DNA from: Tenebrionibacter intestinalis
Lineage (GTDB): Bacteria; Pseudomonadota; Gammaproteobacteria; Enterobacterales; Enterobacteriaceae
Length of the DNA: 52,767 nt
Assembly: GCF_016632365.1 (NCBI RefSeq)
Contig: NZ_JAEPBH010000014.1
Coordinates: 1 to 52,767 of the forward strand
Direction of reading: 5' to 3'
The translations under genes were made by a program, and so were the position numbers. The notes below the pieces were generated by a model. The model did not search any database and was not told the origin of the DNA. It saw only the letters and a list, made by a program, of their open reading frames with translations. Positions 30,971 through 38,733 of the stretch are shown here, one piece after another (within the stretch, counting starts at the first letter, position 1; each line of letters begins with the position of its first letter).

Positions 30971-31001
30971 CGGAAACGCGCCAGAGATAAACGCGTTTCC
31001 G
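30971..31001 (+). terminator. Hairpin after fdhE
   Basis: CGGAAACGCG / CGCGTTTCCG with an 11-base loop, followed by TTCTGATT. The T tract is weak. The stretch from here to the selC promoter (about 230 bases) holds no gene I can support. Confidence 0.5.
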
Positions 31002-31230
31002 TTCTGATTAACACACCGCTTTTTTACGACGCCTGGCTGCGATTCTGGTTGCTGACAAAAACGCTTTCGTTCGCTTTTCTGGCTTCTCTACAGGCGATAG
31101 AAACAAGCCCCGACGCGCCGCGCCACGCTCACAAGCGGCGCGGCAGTTAAAGGGCGTTCGCGATCGGCATGACAACGTAGCAGCCAGGCGCATAATCCGG
31201 CGACATACATAATAAAAAGCATCGGGACTA

Positions 31231-31258
31231 TTGGTAACCTCAGGAAAACCGCTATAAT
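31231..31258 (+). promoter_or_regulatory. selC promoter
   Basis: TTGGTA (31231-31236), 16 bases, TATAAT (31253-31258), then a GC-only discriminator (GCGCGCGCC), as is usual for stringently controlled stable-RNA promoters. The tRNA begins 30 bases later. Confidence 0.8.
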
Positions 31259-31288
31259 GCGCGCGCCTCCATGTAGCAGTGCAGGCAC

Positions 31289-31383
31289 GGAAGATCGTCG
31301 TCTCCGGTGAGGCGGCTGGACTTCAAATCCAGTTGGGGTCGCCAGCGATCCCGGGCAGGTTCGACTCCTGTGATCTTCCGCCA
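31289..31383 (+). tRNA. selC: tRNA-Sec (UCA anticodon)
   Basis: 95-base selenocysteine tRNA, nearly identical to E. coli selC. Features: extended acceptor stem GGAAGATC pairing with GATCTTCC, anticodon loop CTTCAAA with UCA, a long variable arm, T loop TTCGACT, and encoded CCA. It reads the UGA of fdoG with SelA and SelB. Its 3' end is the attachment site of the P4-type satellite and stays intact after integration. Confidence 0.98.
31363..31383 (+). repeat. attL core in the selC 3' end
   Basis: GACTCCTGTGATC-TTCCGCCA, shared with the right end at 42454-42473 except for one T missing there. Confidence 0.85.
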
Positions 31384-31495
31384 AAATCCCTCCGCAGCCG
31401 TCCGAGAAAGTCTAAAAATCCTTTATTTTCAATATTCATAGTGAATAACTCATCCGTAACCGTCCGACAAGATCTCCCTGAATCCGTGAAAAATA

Positions 31496-31513
31496 TGTAT
31501 AGTGATGTGTATA
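31496..31513 (+). repeat. Integrase arm-type repeat, left
   Basis: TGTATAGTGATGTGTATA, 32 bases before the integrase gene. The same 18-mer with one change occurs at 42378-42395 by the right end. TATACACA copies follow at 31521-31545. Probable integrase or Vis binding sites. Confidence 0.6.
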
Positions 31514-31544
31514 GATTTTTTATACACATTTTTGGCTTATACAC

Positions 31545-32723
31545 ATGGCACTTACAGACATACAAATCAAACGAGCAAAGCCCCAAGACAAGCCGTACAC
31601 ATTGAACGACGGGCAAGGTCTGTCAATGCTTATCAATCCCGATGGTTCGAAGGGCTGGCGTTTCCGTTTCCGCTTTGCTGGGAAAGCGCGGTTAATGTCA
31701 TTCGGTAGCTACGACCTTGTGAGCCTCGCAGAAGCACGTGAGAAACGCGATACGGCTCGTAAGCAGGTTGCAAACGGCATAGACCCAGTGGAAGAACGCA
31801 AAGCCCAAAAGCTGGCACAGCAGCTCTCAACAGAAAATTCATTCGAAGCTATATGTCGGGAGTGGCACTCAAATAAAGCCGATCGCTGGACAGTGGCCTA
31901 CCGCGAAGAAATCATTAAAACATTTGAGCAAGATATTTTCCCGTTCATTGGTAAACGTCCTATCAGTGAAATCAAACCGTTAGAACTACTTGAAGTATTG
32001 CGACGAATAGAGAAGCGTGGAGCACTAGAGAAAACACGTAAGGTGCGTCAGAGATGCGGTGAGGTTTATCGCTACGCAATCATAACTGGCCGCGCTGAAT
32101 ACAATCCTGCGCCTGATTTAGCCATCGCTCTGGCCGTTCCTAAGCAAAAACATCATCCATTTCTATCTGCCGAAGAATTGCCTCATTTTATTCGGGATCT
32201 CGAAGCCTACACCGGTAGCATAATCACCAAAAATGCTACAAAGATAGTCATGCTAACTGGTGTAAGAACGCAGGAGATGCGCTTTGCTACGTGGGAAGAG
32301 GTTGATTTGGATAAGGGGGTTTGGGAGATACCAGCGGAGCGAATGAAGATGCGCCGACCTCATTTAGTACCGCTTTCAAAACAGGTAATCGATTTGTTTC
32401 AACAGCTAAAACCCATCACTGGTCACTATCCCTACATTTTTATTGGACGGAATAACCGTAAAAAGCCTATAAGTAAGGAAAGCGTCAACCAAGTGATTGA
32501 GTTGTTAGGTTATAAAGGGAGAGCCACTGGACATGGTTTCAGACACACAATGTCAACGATACTGCATGAAGAGGGTTTCGATAGTACATGGATCGAAACA
32601 CAGCTTGCCCATGTGGATAAGAACAGTATACGTGGTGTCTATAACCATGCTCAGTATCTTGATGGCAGGGCTCGCATGCTTCAATTTTATGCCGACCAAC
32701 TGTACCCCAAAAGTAATTATTAA
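31545..32723 (+). CDS. P4-type tyrosine-recombinase integrase
   Basis: Site-specific recombinase of 392 residues that inserts the satellite at selC. The N-terminal DUF4102 arm-binding domain starts MALTDIQIKRAKPQDKPYTL. The C-terminal catalytic domain has Arg241 (LTGVRTQEM), His330 and Arg333 (GHGFRHT), His356 (LAHVD) and the nucleophile Tyr366 (GVYNHA). The motif set is complete, so it is probably active. It starts 162 bases after the tRNA end. No good ribosome site is seen, which is common for these genes. Confidence 0.97.
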   Translation: MALTDIQIKRAKPQDKPYTLNDGQGLSMLINPDGSKGWRFRFRFAGKARLMSFGSYDLVSLAEAREKRDTARKQVANGIDPVEERKAQKLAQQLSTENSFEAICREWHSNKADRWTVAYREEIIKTFEQDIFPFIGKRPISEIKPLELLEVLRRIEKRGALEKTRKVRQRCGEVYRYAIITGRAEYNPAPDLAIALAVPKQKHHPFLSAEELPHFIRDLEAYTGSIITKNATKIVMLTGVRTQEMRFATWEEVDLDKGVWEIPAERMKMRRPHLVPLSKQVIDLFQQLKPITGHYPYIFIGRNNRKKPISKESVNQVIELLGYKGRATGHGFRHTMSTILHEEGFDSTWIETQLAHVDKNSIRGVYNHAQYLDGRARMLQFYADQLYPKSNY

Positions 32724-32742
32724 CTAATTAAGAGCGATCATT

Positions 32743-34602
32743 ATGTCTTATTTTTTTGACACGGCAGTAAATATCGAAGGCAATACTAAACTTAGAGCTC
32801 CACAGATTGAGGCCTATATAAAAATAAAAGACTTTTTCAGTGATGAAGAAAATAAAGAGGCTCTAGTTGTATTACCAACAGGTACAGGCAAGAGTGGTCT
32901 TATCTCAATAGCCCCGTTTGGTGTTGCGCATAAAAAAGTTCTAATTATCACCCCAGGACTTATTACAAAAGATAGCATAAGAAAAACCCAAGAGGTTCTT
33001 GCTGATAATTTCTGGGTAAACTTCGACATTGTATTTAGCAGTAAAGACATACCCATTGTTAATGAATATTCCTCCGATTTGTCAAACGAACATCTTCTAA
33101 GTAGCCACATTGTTTATTCTAATATACAAAAAGTTGCGTCAAGCAGAGATAACGCATTAATCAATAGAGTTCCTTCGGATTTCTTTGATTTAATTATCAT
33201 TGATGAGGCTCATCATGCACCTGCTCAAAGCTGGCGCGACACGCTCCGTTATTTCTCTAATGCGAAAATACTTCATGTTACAGGAACGCCCTACCGAGGA
33301 GATAATCAGGAAATTCCTGGTATAAGAATCCATGAAACACCTTTATCTGAGGTTATGAGAGATAAATATGTAAAATGGTTAAGAAAAGAAACCGTCAATG
33401 CGCATGAGCTGTTTTTTACAACTCCGGAACAACCAGGAACAAAGCTTTCTAAAGAGCAAATATTAATGCTCAAAGATAAAGAGTGGATTGAAAAAAGTAT
33501 CGCTCTATCCAAAGAATGCTCTTTAGATGTCATTGACCATAGCATTTCAAAACTTAAAGAACTAAAGAACACCTCTCAAAAGGTTCCGCATAAAATTTTA
33601 GCAGTGGGTTGTAGTATAGCTCACGCAGAAGATTTATTCAGTTGGTATAAAGAAAGAGGTATGACTTCTGTCATAGTACACAGTGAGATGGATCCTAGTG
33701 ATCTTTCTGACGCTTTGATGAAAGTAGATAATCACCAATGTGATGTAGTGATATCGGTTAATATGTTAATGGAAGGCTATGACCATAAGTACCTCACAAT
33801 CCTAGCAATATTCCGCCCCTATAGAAGTCTTAACGCTTTCGCTCAAGTAGTTGGAAGGATCTTACGAGCCATACCTTCATCTGAAATAACACATTTCGAA
33901 ATTGATAATAATGGCATAGTGATATTTCATGAGGAAATAGGCCTAAATGTAATGTGGGAAAATTTCCAGAATGAGGTAGAAAAAGCTCGTAGAGCAACTG
34001 TACGCGAGTATACGTTCACTGACAGAGACTATGTCGAAAGAGGCAACGAATTAGCAGGAGTAGAAAGTGAAAGCGCTTATGTCAGCGATAAAGATTCTTA
34101 CTTAAATGACATTGATTTCAATGCGTTATTCGAACAAAAACGCCATGAGATAAGCGACTCAGTAAACCAACAAATAGAAAAAATTAGACTGGCTGGCCTA
34201 GACCTTCCAGAGGATACATTAGAAGAGTTACGCCAGAAATTAGCAGAAAAAGAAGTTCAGAAAGCTGCTGAATACATTGATCCTGAGTTAATTGATAAAA
34301 GACCCCATCAAGCAAGAAAATTAATGAGGGATATTCTTAAAAAACGCACTCAAGATGCGGTATCTAATTTACTGATTGATAATGGTATTGGTGAGAAAAG
34401 CTCAGAGCTTTATGCGATTTTTAACCGTTACATGCCATATATAAAGACAACTGAGGCTAATGATGCTATATTAGTTAGATATGTTTTTATAAAGCTAGCC
34501 AAAGCTTATGGCCCAGTTGATAAGCGAGATAACAAAGCCCTTCTCCAATCGATTAATGATTTAGACAAGGTTCTCGCAGAAGTTGAGAGGATGATTAAAT
34601 GA
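32743..34602 (+). CDS. SF2 DEAH-type helicase, satellite cargo
   Basis: Superfamily 2 helicase/ATPase of 619 residues related to the ResIII group. Motifs: Walker A LPTGTGKS (44-51), IIIDEAHH with DEAH 154-157, VTGTPYR (179-185), motif V around DVVISVNMLMEGYDH (334-348), motif VI QVVGRILR (368-375). Residues after about 400 are charged and helical and match nothing I know. No nuclease domain is visible. It is much more AT-rich than the satellite core genes, so it was acquired separately. Its stop overlaps the next start. It sits where P4 satellites carry anti-phage systems, so a defence role is inferred, not shown. Confidence 0.88.
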   Translation: MSYFFDTAVNIEGNTKLRAPQIEAYIKIKDFFSDEENKEALVVLPTGTGKSGLISIAPFGVAHKKVLIITPGLITKDSIRKTQEVLADNFWVNFDIVFSSKDIPIVNEYSSDLSNEHLLSSHIVYSNIQKVASSRDNALINRVPSDFFDLIIIDEAHHAPAQSWRDTLRYFSNAKILHVTGTPYRGDNQEIPGIRIHETPLSEVMRDKYVKWLRKETVNAHELFFTTPEQPGTKLSKEQILMLKDKEWIEKSIALSKECSLDVIDHSISKLKELKNTSQKVPHKILAVGCSIAHAEDLFSWYKERGMTSVIVHSEMDPSDLSDALMKVDNHQCDVVISVNMLMEGYDHKYLTILAIFRPYRSLNAFAQVVGRILRAIPSSEITHFEIDNNGIVIFHEEIGLNVMWENFQNEVEKARRATVREYTFTDRDYVERGNELAGVESESAYVSDKDSYLNDIDFNALFEQKRHEISDSVNQQIEKIRLAGLDLPEDTLEELRQKLAEKEVQKAAEYIDPELIDKRPHQARKLMRDILKKRTQDAVSNLLIDNGIGEKSSELYAIFNRYMPYIKTTEANDAILVRYVFIKLAKAYGPVDKRDNKALLQSINDLDKVLAEVERMIK

Positions 34603-35021
34603 CAAACTATACTCAAATCATGAAAGAGATTAATAAAATAATTTCTTTTTGCATGGTAAAAGGTGTACAGCCTCATGAGTTAGTTACATCTATTTTTGAG
34701 CGTGAATATCAACACATCGAAACTTATAAGAAAGGTGAGCTAGTTCATTTCATTTTAACTTATTCAGACATTCATGATGATGGTGTCAATTTAATTAAAA
34801 TGAAATATGTCTATAACGATAGACAACAATTGCTATCGATTGCTCAAAAAATTGATTCCTCAAGCTATAAGATCCAATGGGATCGCAGTGAAAAGCTTGA
34901 TGCGCTGCTCAGTAATTTAGCATCGCAGTTGCCTCAGAACAGTTCGATTATCAGTCAACTTAGAGATGCGATTCCTGATGATTTTAAAACTATTTTTTAT
35001 CCAGTTTTAAAAGTTGCCTGA
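34599..35021 (+). CDS. Unrecognised 140-residue partner of the helicase
   Basis: I do not recognise this family. It starts inside the helicase stop (ATGA) with GAGAGG upstream, so the two are translationally coupled. It is AT-rich like the helicase. The sequence appears to be a compact alpha/beta protein with no signal peptide, membrane helix or clear catalytic motif; it ends PDDFKTIFYPVLKVA. A terminator follows, closing a two-gene unit. It may be a regulator, sensor or effector for the helicase. Confidence 0.8.
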   Translation: MTNYTQIMKEINKIISFCMVKGVQPHELVTSIFEREYQHIETYKKGELVHFILTYSDIHDDGVNLIKMKYVYNDRQQLLSIAQKIDSSSYKIQWDRSEKLDALLSNLASQLPQNSSIISQLRDAIPDDFKTIFYPVLKVA

Positions 35022-35042
35022 TAGTTCTAGTTCCTTCATATC

Positions 35043-35066
35043 AAAGCCGCCAGTAGGCGGCTTTTT
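35043..35066 (+). terminator. Terminator of the cargo operon
   Basis: GCCGCC-AGTA-GGCGGC followed by TTTTT, about 25 bases after the stop of the second cargo gene. Confidence 0.85.
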
Positions 35067-35278
35067 CATACCCCTCCACCATCACACCTCAGACGCACCA
35101 CACCCGCATGATCACACCCAACCACTAACAGCCCAACATCACCCCCCGCCTGCACCGTTACGACGCTCTCAGACGATAATTTTTAATATTAAACACCACC
35201 GCTGGCGCGCAATGCTCTCCCCGCCACGCCTGCCCGCTTCCCGGGGCGCTTTTAATGCAGGTGCATGAAGTGGCTCAG

Positions 35279-35310
35279 GCCGCGCCAGTACTGGTGCGGC
35301 GGGGTGTGGA
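35279..35310. other. Candidate cos site
   Basis: GGTGCGGCGGGG (35293-35304) resembles the P2/P4 cos core (GGCGAGGCGGGG as I recall). It overlaps a near-perfect palindrome centred on CCAGTACTGG (35286-35295). Position between psu and the cargo is where P4 cos lies in the integrated map. Confidence 0.45.
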
Positions 35311-35332
35311 AAATTCAGGTTTTTACATGCAA

Positions 35333-35366
35333 AGCCATGCAGCGTAGGCATGCATGGCTATTTTTA
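35333..35366. terminator. Hairpin between psu and the cos-like site
   Basis: AGCCATGCA / TGCATGGCT with a 9-base loop, followed on the plus strand by ATTTTTATT. It may end psu transcription on the minus strand, though the T tract favours the plus strand. Confidence 0.5.
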
Positions 35367-35394
35367 TTAAAAAGACGGGTATTTTCGGGACGTT

Positions 35395-35970
35395 TTATGC
35401 GGATTTTTTGCGGGTCTGCGCGGCCTGTCGGCGCATGAAAATCTGACTCTGTTCAGGCGTATATTTTGCCCGGTTGTCGTCTCTCGATGCTCTGTCAGGC
35501 CGGAAACCGATGGTTGTCAGAATGTCGCAATCTTCCTCTGCGTAATCAATATTTCCTCCGCGGGTTACATGAACGGACAGCGCTTCGCGAACACTGGCGG
35601 CCGCCCGGTCGAGAGCCCGTTCTCTGACGATGTCAGGTTGTTCGCAGAGATGCATTAATTCCGGTGCCAGAGCGGCGGCCAGCGCATCGCCGCTTACCTG
35701 CATAAAAGCGTGGAGCTGACGCCGGATACTGATACGCTGCACGGCCTCATGTGACCGGATGTACTGCCCGGCCGACTGATTTACCGCCCATTTTTTCAGG
35801 TCAATATCATCCCGCAGCGCCTGTGCGGCCTCCGGTTCATAACGGGTGCAGGTCAGCTCCAGCTCTTTCAGCGCCATTTCAGCCCGCGCCAGTGCTGACT
35901 TGCTGCTCATCCAGTCCGATTTATTCTTCTGACAGGTTTCAAAGGCCTGTTCCAGTAGTGCTCGTGCCAT
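35395..35970 (-). CDS. psu: Polarity suppression protein Psu
   Basis: P4 Psu homologue of 191 residues (P4 Psu 190). In P4 it inhibits Rho-dependent termination and decorates the small capsid. The start at 35970 has AGGAGAAA upstream; longer in-frame reading gives non-homologous sequence. Conserved parts are AAGQYIRSHEAVQ-like QSAGQYIRSHEAVQRISI, ALAAALAPELM and DILTTIGFRPDRAS. Third gene of the leftward sid-delta-psu late operon. Confidence 0.93.
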   Translation of the reverse strand: MARALLEQAFETCQKNKSDWMSSKSALARAEMALKELELTCTRYEPEAAQALRDDIDLKKWAVNQSAGQYIRSHEAVQRISIRRQLHAFMQVSGDALAAALAPELMHLCEQPDIVRERALDRAAASVREALSVHVTRGGNIDYAEEDCDILTTIGFRPDRASRDDNRAKYTPEQSQIFMRRQAAQTRKKSA

Positions 35971-35987
35971 TGTCTTTTCTCCTGAAA

Positions 35988-36230
35988 TCAGTGGCGCAGC
36001 GATGAGCGGGCGCAGTCCAGAATTCGGGGTGGTGTTTCTGGTACTGTCTGTGGTGGTTCGGGCTTTTCTTCTGCCGGTGGCCGTATCACCTCGTCGATAG
36101 ACTCGGTGGTGCGAAAGGTTGCGGAGCAAAAGACATTCACGCACTGGAGGTAGCTTTGTTTGACGTTATCCGACAGGTAACGGCTGGTACGGACATGGGC
36201 AGCCTGTTTGCAGTACGGGCAGCGCATCAT
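35988..36230 (-). CDS. Ogr/Delta-family zinc-finger late activator
   Basis: Small activator of late promoters in P2/P4-type elements, 80 residues. Zn ligands Cys4, Cys7, Cys30 and Cys35 (MRCPYC, YLQCVNVFCSATF). It has a single Ogr-type domain, whereas P4 Delta is a tandem duplication of about twice the size, so it resembles Ogr of P2. It overlaps sid (ATGA) and lies just before psu. A TGT-N12-ACA site upstream of sid is its likely target. Confidence 0.9.
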   Translation of the reverse strand: MMRCPYCKQAAHVRTSRYLSDNVKQSYLQCVNVFCSATFRTTESIDEVIRPPAEEKPEPPQTVPETPPRILDCARSSLRH

Positions 36231-37030
36231 GGCTTAACCCCCCGCGATTTTTTCTTCTGTGCCAGCTCCTTAGCCCGCGCCATTCTGAGAACAGGGCTTT
36301 TAAAGAGCTTCATGTCCACGCCGGTGAGTGCCGGACGGTGAAGCCCAATTTTTGAAATTACCGGCTCCTGCGCCATGTTGAATGTGTAGTACCTGCTTTG
36401 CGCCAGTACATTCTCACCCAGCTCCTGAATGAGAACGTTGTGAGGGTGTTCTTCTCCTTTCATTTCGAGTTCACGCAGACGTAACGCAAATGCGCGCACC
36501 AGTGAGGGAGGGATGTCTTTCATCACGGTCGCCCACTCATTCCGGGAGTAGGCAGAGAACACCGTAAAATGCGTGCCGACGTACTTATCTCCTGATGTAC
36601 AGGCGGCCAGCATGGTACTGGCTTTATCATCGTTGAGTTCATCAATCAGGGCGGTGAATTCCTCTGCCAGCTCCCGACCGGCCACTCGCTGACTGTGTTC
36701 GGCTTTCAGTTCCGGGGTCATCATGCCGCGCAGTTCGCGAAAACGGGTACGCCAGTTCTGTTCGGCTTCGGCACTTTCATTCAGGGCGTTCTGACGCTCT
36801 TTCTCGCTACGGGTAATGGCGGCATCAATATCATTCAGTTTCAGCATATTTTCCGTGTGCGCGGATTTGGCCTTGCTGAACGCATCAAGAGCGTTATTTA
36901 TCGTGGCCTCTGCGTTCTGGTTTGCTTTCTCGTTAAGGGTATCCAGTGCGCTGTCAATGGCCGTGCGGATGTTCTCATCCTGCGTGCTGCCAATGGTTTT
37001 CATTACTGCGGTAAACAAATCTGGTTTCAT
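36227..37030 (-). CDS. sid: Capsid size determination protein Sid-like
   Basis: Protein of 267 residues in the place of P4 Sid (244 residues), the external scaffold that makes the helper phage build small capsids. It is mostly alpha-helical and charged, as expected of Sid. Local resemblance to P4 Sid includes LNDIDAAITRSEKERQNAL, NWRTRFRELRGMM and a C-terminal ALTGVDM. Overall similarity is modest, so the call depends on position between delta and crr and on the shared late promoter. GAGAGA lies upstream of the ATG. Confidence 0.75.
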   Translation of the reverse strand: MKPDLFTAVMKTIGSTQDENIRTAIDSALDTLNEKANQNAEATINNALDAFSKAKSAHTENMLKLNDIDAAITRSEKERQNALNESAEAEQNWRTRFRELRGMMTPELKAEHSQRVAGRELAEEFTALIDELNDDKASTMLAACTSGDKYVGTHFTVFSAYSRNEWATVMKDIPPSLVRAFALRLRELEMKGEEHPHNVLIQELGENVLAQSRYYTFNMAQEPVISKIGLHRPALTGVDMKLFKSPVLRMARAKELAQKKKSRGVKP

Positions 37031-37104
37031 CGTCGGGTTCTCTCTGTGTTTTCAACCTGACGCCATTCTGCCGTCCCTCAGACAACAACTCGATTCATTG
37101 CCGT

Positions 37105-37122
37105 TGTAGCAGTCATGGCACA
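37105..37122 (-). promoter_or_regulatory. Ogr/Delta activator site of the sid promoter
   Basis: TGT-N12-ACA, the known binding pattern of Ogr/Delta activators, which act about 55 bases upstream of transcription start. Here that predicts a start near 37060, just before sid. Confidence 0.65.
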
Positions 37123-37201
37123 AACAGGACTTCAAAACCCGGCTGGCCAGAGAAAGGTCGCAGGGAAACCCCTCTCTCTGTTTGTTTTTTTACTAATAAC
37201 T

Positions 37202-37303
37202 ATTCACTACTGTTCACTCAGTATAAAAATCTAAGTAAAACAATAAATTAAAGAGTGAACAGTTGAGAGTGAAGTGTTCACCAACTGTTCACTACTGTTC
37301 ACT
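37202..37303. repeat. crr-like iteron cluster
   Basis: At least five copies of (A/G)GTGAACAG or its complement (37210-37218, 37254-37262, 37274-37282, 37285-37293, 37295-37303), plus a partial one at 37202. In P4, alpha binds such type I iterons at ori and at crr. The stretch from here to vis is AT-rich with no gene. Confidence 0.85.
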
Positions 37304-37519
37304 GGTTTCGGCAAGCTCCTTTTAGAGAATCATTGTTTTATTAATTATATTTTTATCTATTGATAGGCGATATCAATTAACTGTGATTTATGAACTTCTC
37401 AGCGCGTCATGTGGCAATTATTTTTCATATTTTCAGGTCACTGCTTAAATAACAGACAAAACTGCTCCACGACACAACATGCCTCTGTTGCATTGAAGAA
37501 AAATATTCACAAAATAGAG

Positions 37520-37576
37520 CGCTACCTGATACCGGATGGACACGTCCGGATCTCTGCGGATATTAACGAGGTAGCG
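37520..37576 (+). promoter_or_regulatory. Structured leader of vis covering its ribosome site
   Basis: CGCTACCT (37520-37527) pairs with AGGTAGCG (37569-37576), which contains the vis Shine-Dalgarno GAGGT. An inner stem CCGGA / TCCGG (37532-37549) lies in the loop. It could limit vis translation. Confidence 0.55.
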
Positions 37577-37578
37577 TT

Positions 37579-37845
37579 ATGCACACAGTTTCATCAGTAC
37601 CATCGTCCCCCACCACCGCGCACCTGATGCCGGTTTCAGCCCCGGCTCAGGAACGTTTTTTACGTCTCCCGGAAGTCATTCATCAGTGCGGCCTGTCCCG
37701 CTCCACGCTCTACGATTTAATTGCCCGTAACGCTTTCCCGGCGCAGGTTTCCCTCGGGGGTAAAAATGTCGCCTGGCTACAGTCTGAAATCACGGCGTGG
37801 ATGGAAGAACGTGTCGCGCACCGCAACCGGAAATACGACGCATGA
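37579..37845 (+). CDS. vis: AlpA/Vis-family regulator and excisionase
   Basis: 88-residue AlpA-type winged-helix protein, the same length as P4 Vis as I remember it. P4 Vis represses late promoters and is needed for excision. HTH region: [28 protein letters not shown], followed by [14 protein letters not shown]. Its stop overlaps the next start. It is in the right place, between crr and the early region. Confidence 0.88.
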   Translation: MHTVSSVPSSPTTAHLMPVSAPAQERFLRLPEVIHQCGLSRSTLYDLIARNAFPAQVSLGGKNVAWLQSEITAWMEERVAHRNRKYDA

Positions 37846-38441
37846 ATCAGAGCCGTTTTCACAAAGCCCCTTTTTCTGGCTTGCATCCGTTGTGTGTTTC
37901 CTGGTACAGTTTTGCTGTTGCCGCAAAATCGGTAACCGGGCGTGAGAACCCGAGCAATCCATCGGCGATACCAGACGCGCCATGCGTCTTTTTTTGTGTC
38001 GCAATTAACGCCACAGAGCACCAGATAATGGTGTGGTGTGCGAACATTTGTTCAGGTGCGACTCTTTGTCCCCTGTTCGTATTCGTACATTATGCTGTCA
38101 TGTCAATGGTAGCTCAGGCGGGGCAGCCTTCGGGCTGGCCGGTACTCGATGGAGCCGGTATTCTCACCCCCGTCTGGGCTATCGCCACTGAGCGTGAGAA
38201 CTCCGGCGATAGCAATTGTCAGCTATCCATCGGAGGTTGCCTTATGGCTACGATCCTCACCCCGTCACACCCGCAGTTTGTCTTTGTGTTTGCCGCCGTC
38301 CGTCGCGCAGACCGTAAGCCCCGTATCTGTATGCTCCGCACCGTTGCCGGTGACGAACTGGCCGCCCGCCGCACCCTTGTCCGCGAATACGTGCTTTCCC
38401 TTGCCGCCCGTCTGCCGGTTGTGGAGGTGTCACATGCATAA
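37842..38441 (+). CDS. Ash/Icd-like family protein
   Basis: Open frame of 199 residues overlapping the vis stop (ATGA). The segment [18 protein letters not shown] is the Ash/Icd-like signature (host cell-division inhibitor-like in P1/P4 elements). The frame spans the immunity RNA region, so the DNA carries both protein and RNA information. The effective product may be shorter: [15 protein letters not shown] near 38100 gives about 113 residues, close to the P4 eta frame. The last 65 codons are an independent kil frame. Confidence 0.65.
   Translation: MNQSRFHKAPFSGLHPLCVSWYSFAVAAKSVTGRENPSNPSAIPDAPCVFFCVAINATEHQIMVWCANICSGATLCPLFVFVHYAVMSMVAQAGQPSGWPVLDGAGILTPVWAIATERENSGDSNCQLSIGGCLMATILTPSHPQFVFVFAAVRRADRKPRICMLRTVAGDELAARRTLVREYVLSLAARLPVVEVSHA
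37881..37910 (+). promoter_or_regulatory. Candidate early promoter (PLE-like)
   Basis: TTGCAT, 18 bases, TACAGT, about 30 bases upstream of the first immunity target sequence. It is placed as P4 PLE, the early promoter controlled by CI RNA, but the fit is only moderate. Confidence 0.4.
37940..37970 (+). repeat. First copy of the immunity RNA target (seqA-like)
   Basis: GCGTGAGAAC (37940-37949) and GGCGATA (37964-37970), repeated at 38192-38213 and complementary to TTCTCAC and TATCGCC in the RNA segment at 38106-38190. Confidence 0.6.
38106..38190 (+). ncRNA. C4/CI-type antisense immunity RNA
   Basis: Contains a CAGCC-TTCG-GGCTG tetraloop hairpin (38124-38137), a second stem around CTC-GATG-GAG, then TTCTCAC (38161-38167) and GGCTATCGCC (38177-38186), complementary to the target copies on either side. 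This matches the C4 RNA of P1/P7 and CI RNA of P4, which terminate early transcription by base-pairing to the leader. Ends are approximate. Confidence 0.6.
38192..38213 (+). repeat. Second copy of the immunity RNA target (seqC-like)
   Basis: GCGTGAGAAC then GGCGATAGC, 3 bases apart. GGCGATAGC can pair with GCTATCGCC just upstream to form a local hairpin. Confidence 0.6.
38244..38441 (+). CDS. Kil-like protein, nested in the Ash/Icd-like frame
   Basis: In-frame internal start at 38244 with a strong GGAGG site, giving exactly 65 residues ([20 protein letters not shown]...), the length reported for P4 kil. P4 Kil stops cell division when early transcription is not checked. Product identity is inferred from length, place and ribosome site. 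Confidence 0.7.
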   Translation: MATILTPSHPQFVFVFAAVRRADRKPRICMLRTVAGDELAARRTLVREYVLSLAARLPVVEVSHA

Positions 38442-38733
38442 TAAAAACACCCCTCAGACCGTCTCAGCGCGTCGTGATGACCTCAACGCCATCAGTGAAC
38501 ACCTGAGCCTCGAATCATTCCATAAACTCAACCGTGCCTGTGAAACCCTGCAGTATTTCGGCAGTGATTTACGACGCCATGAAATCAACGGACTCAGCCA
38601 GCTTTATACCCCGCAAATCCTGAGTTATGTGCATGAGGACATCAGCCATGTGCTCGAAGAACTCAAGGCCAAAGGCCTGTGCCGTGACTTTCTCGCCACG
38701 ACGTCGGGAAACGGAGGGGAGCACCATGTTTGA
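38434..38733 (+). CDS. Conserved P4-satellite early protein, 99 residues
   Basis: Start at 38434 with GGAGG upstream, overlapping the kil stop by 8 bases. Contains [30 protein letters not shown] and [18 protein letters not shown], which I know from P4-like early regions but without a function. Helical, charged, cytoplasmic. Not the long frame that begins near 38149, which is a read of the RNA region. Confidence 0.8.
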   Translation: MHNKNTPQTVSARRDDLNAISEHLSLESFHKLNRACETLQYFGSDLRRHEINGLSQLYTPQILSYVHEDISHVLEELKAKGLCRDFLATTSGNGGEHHV

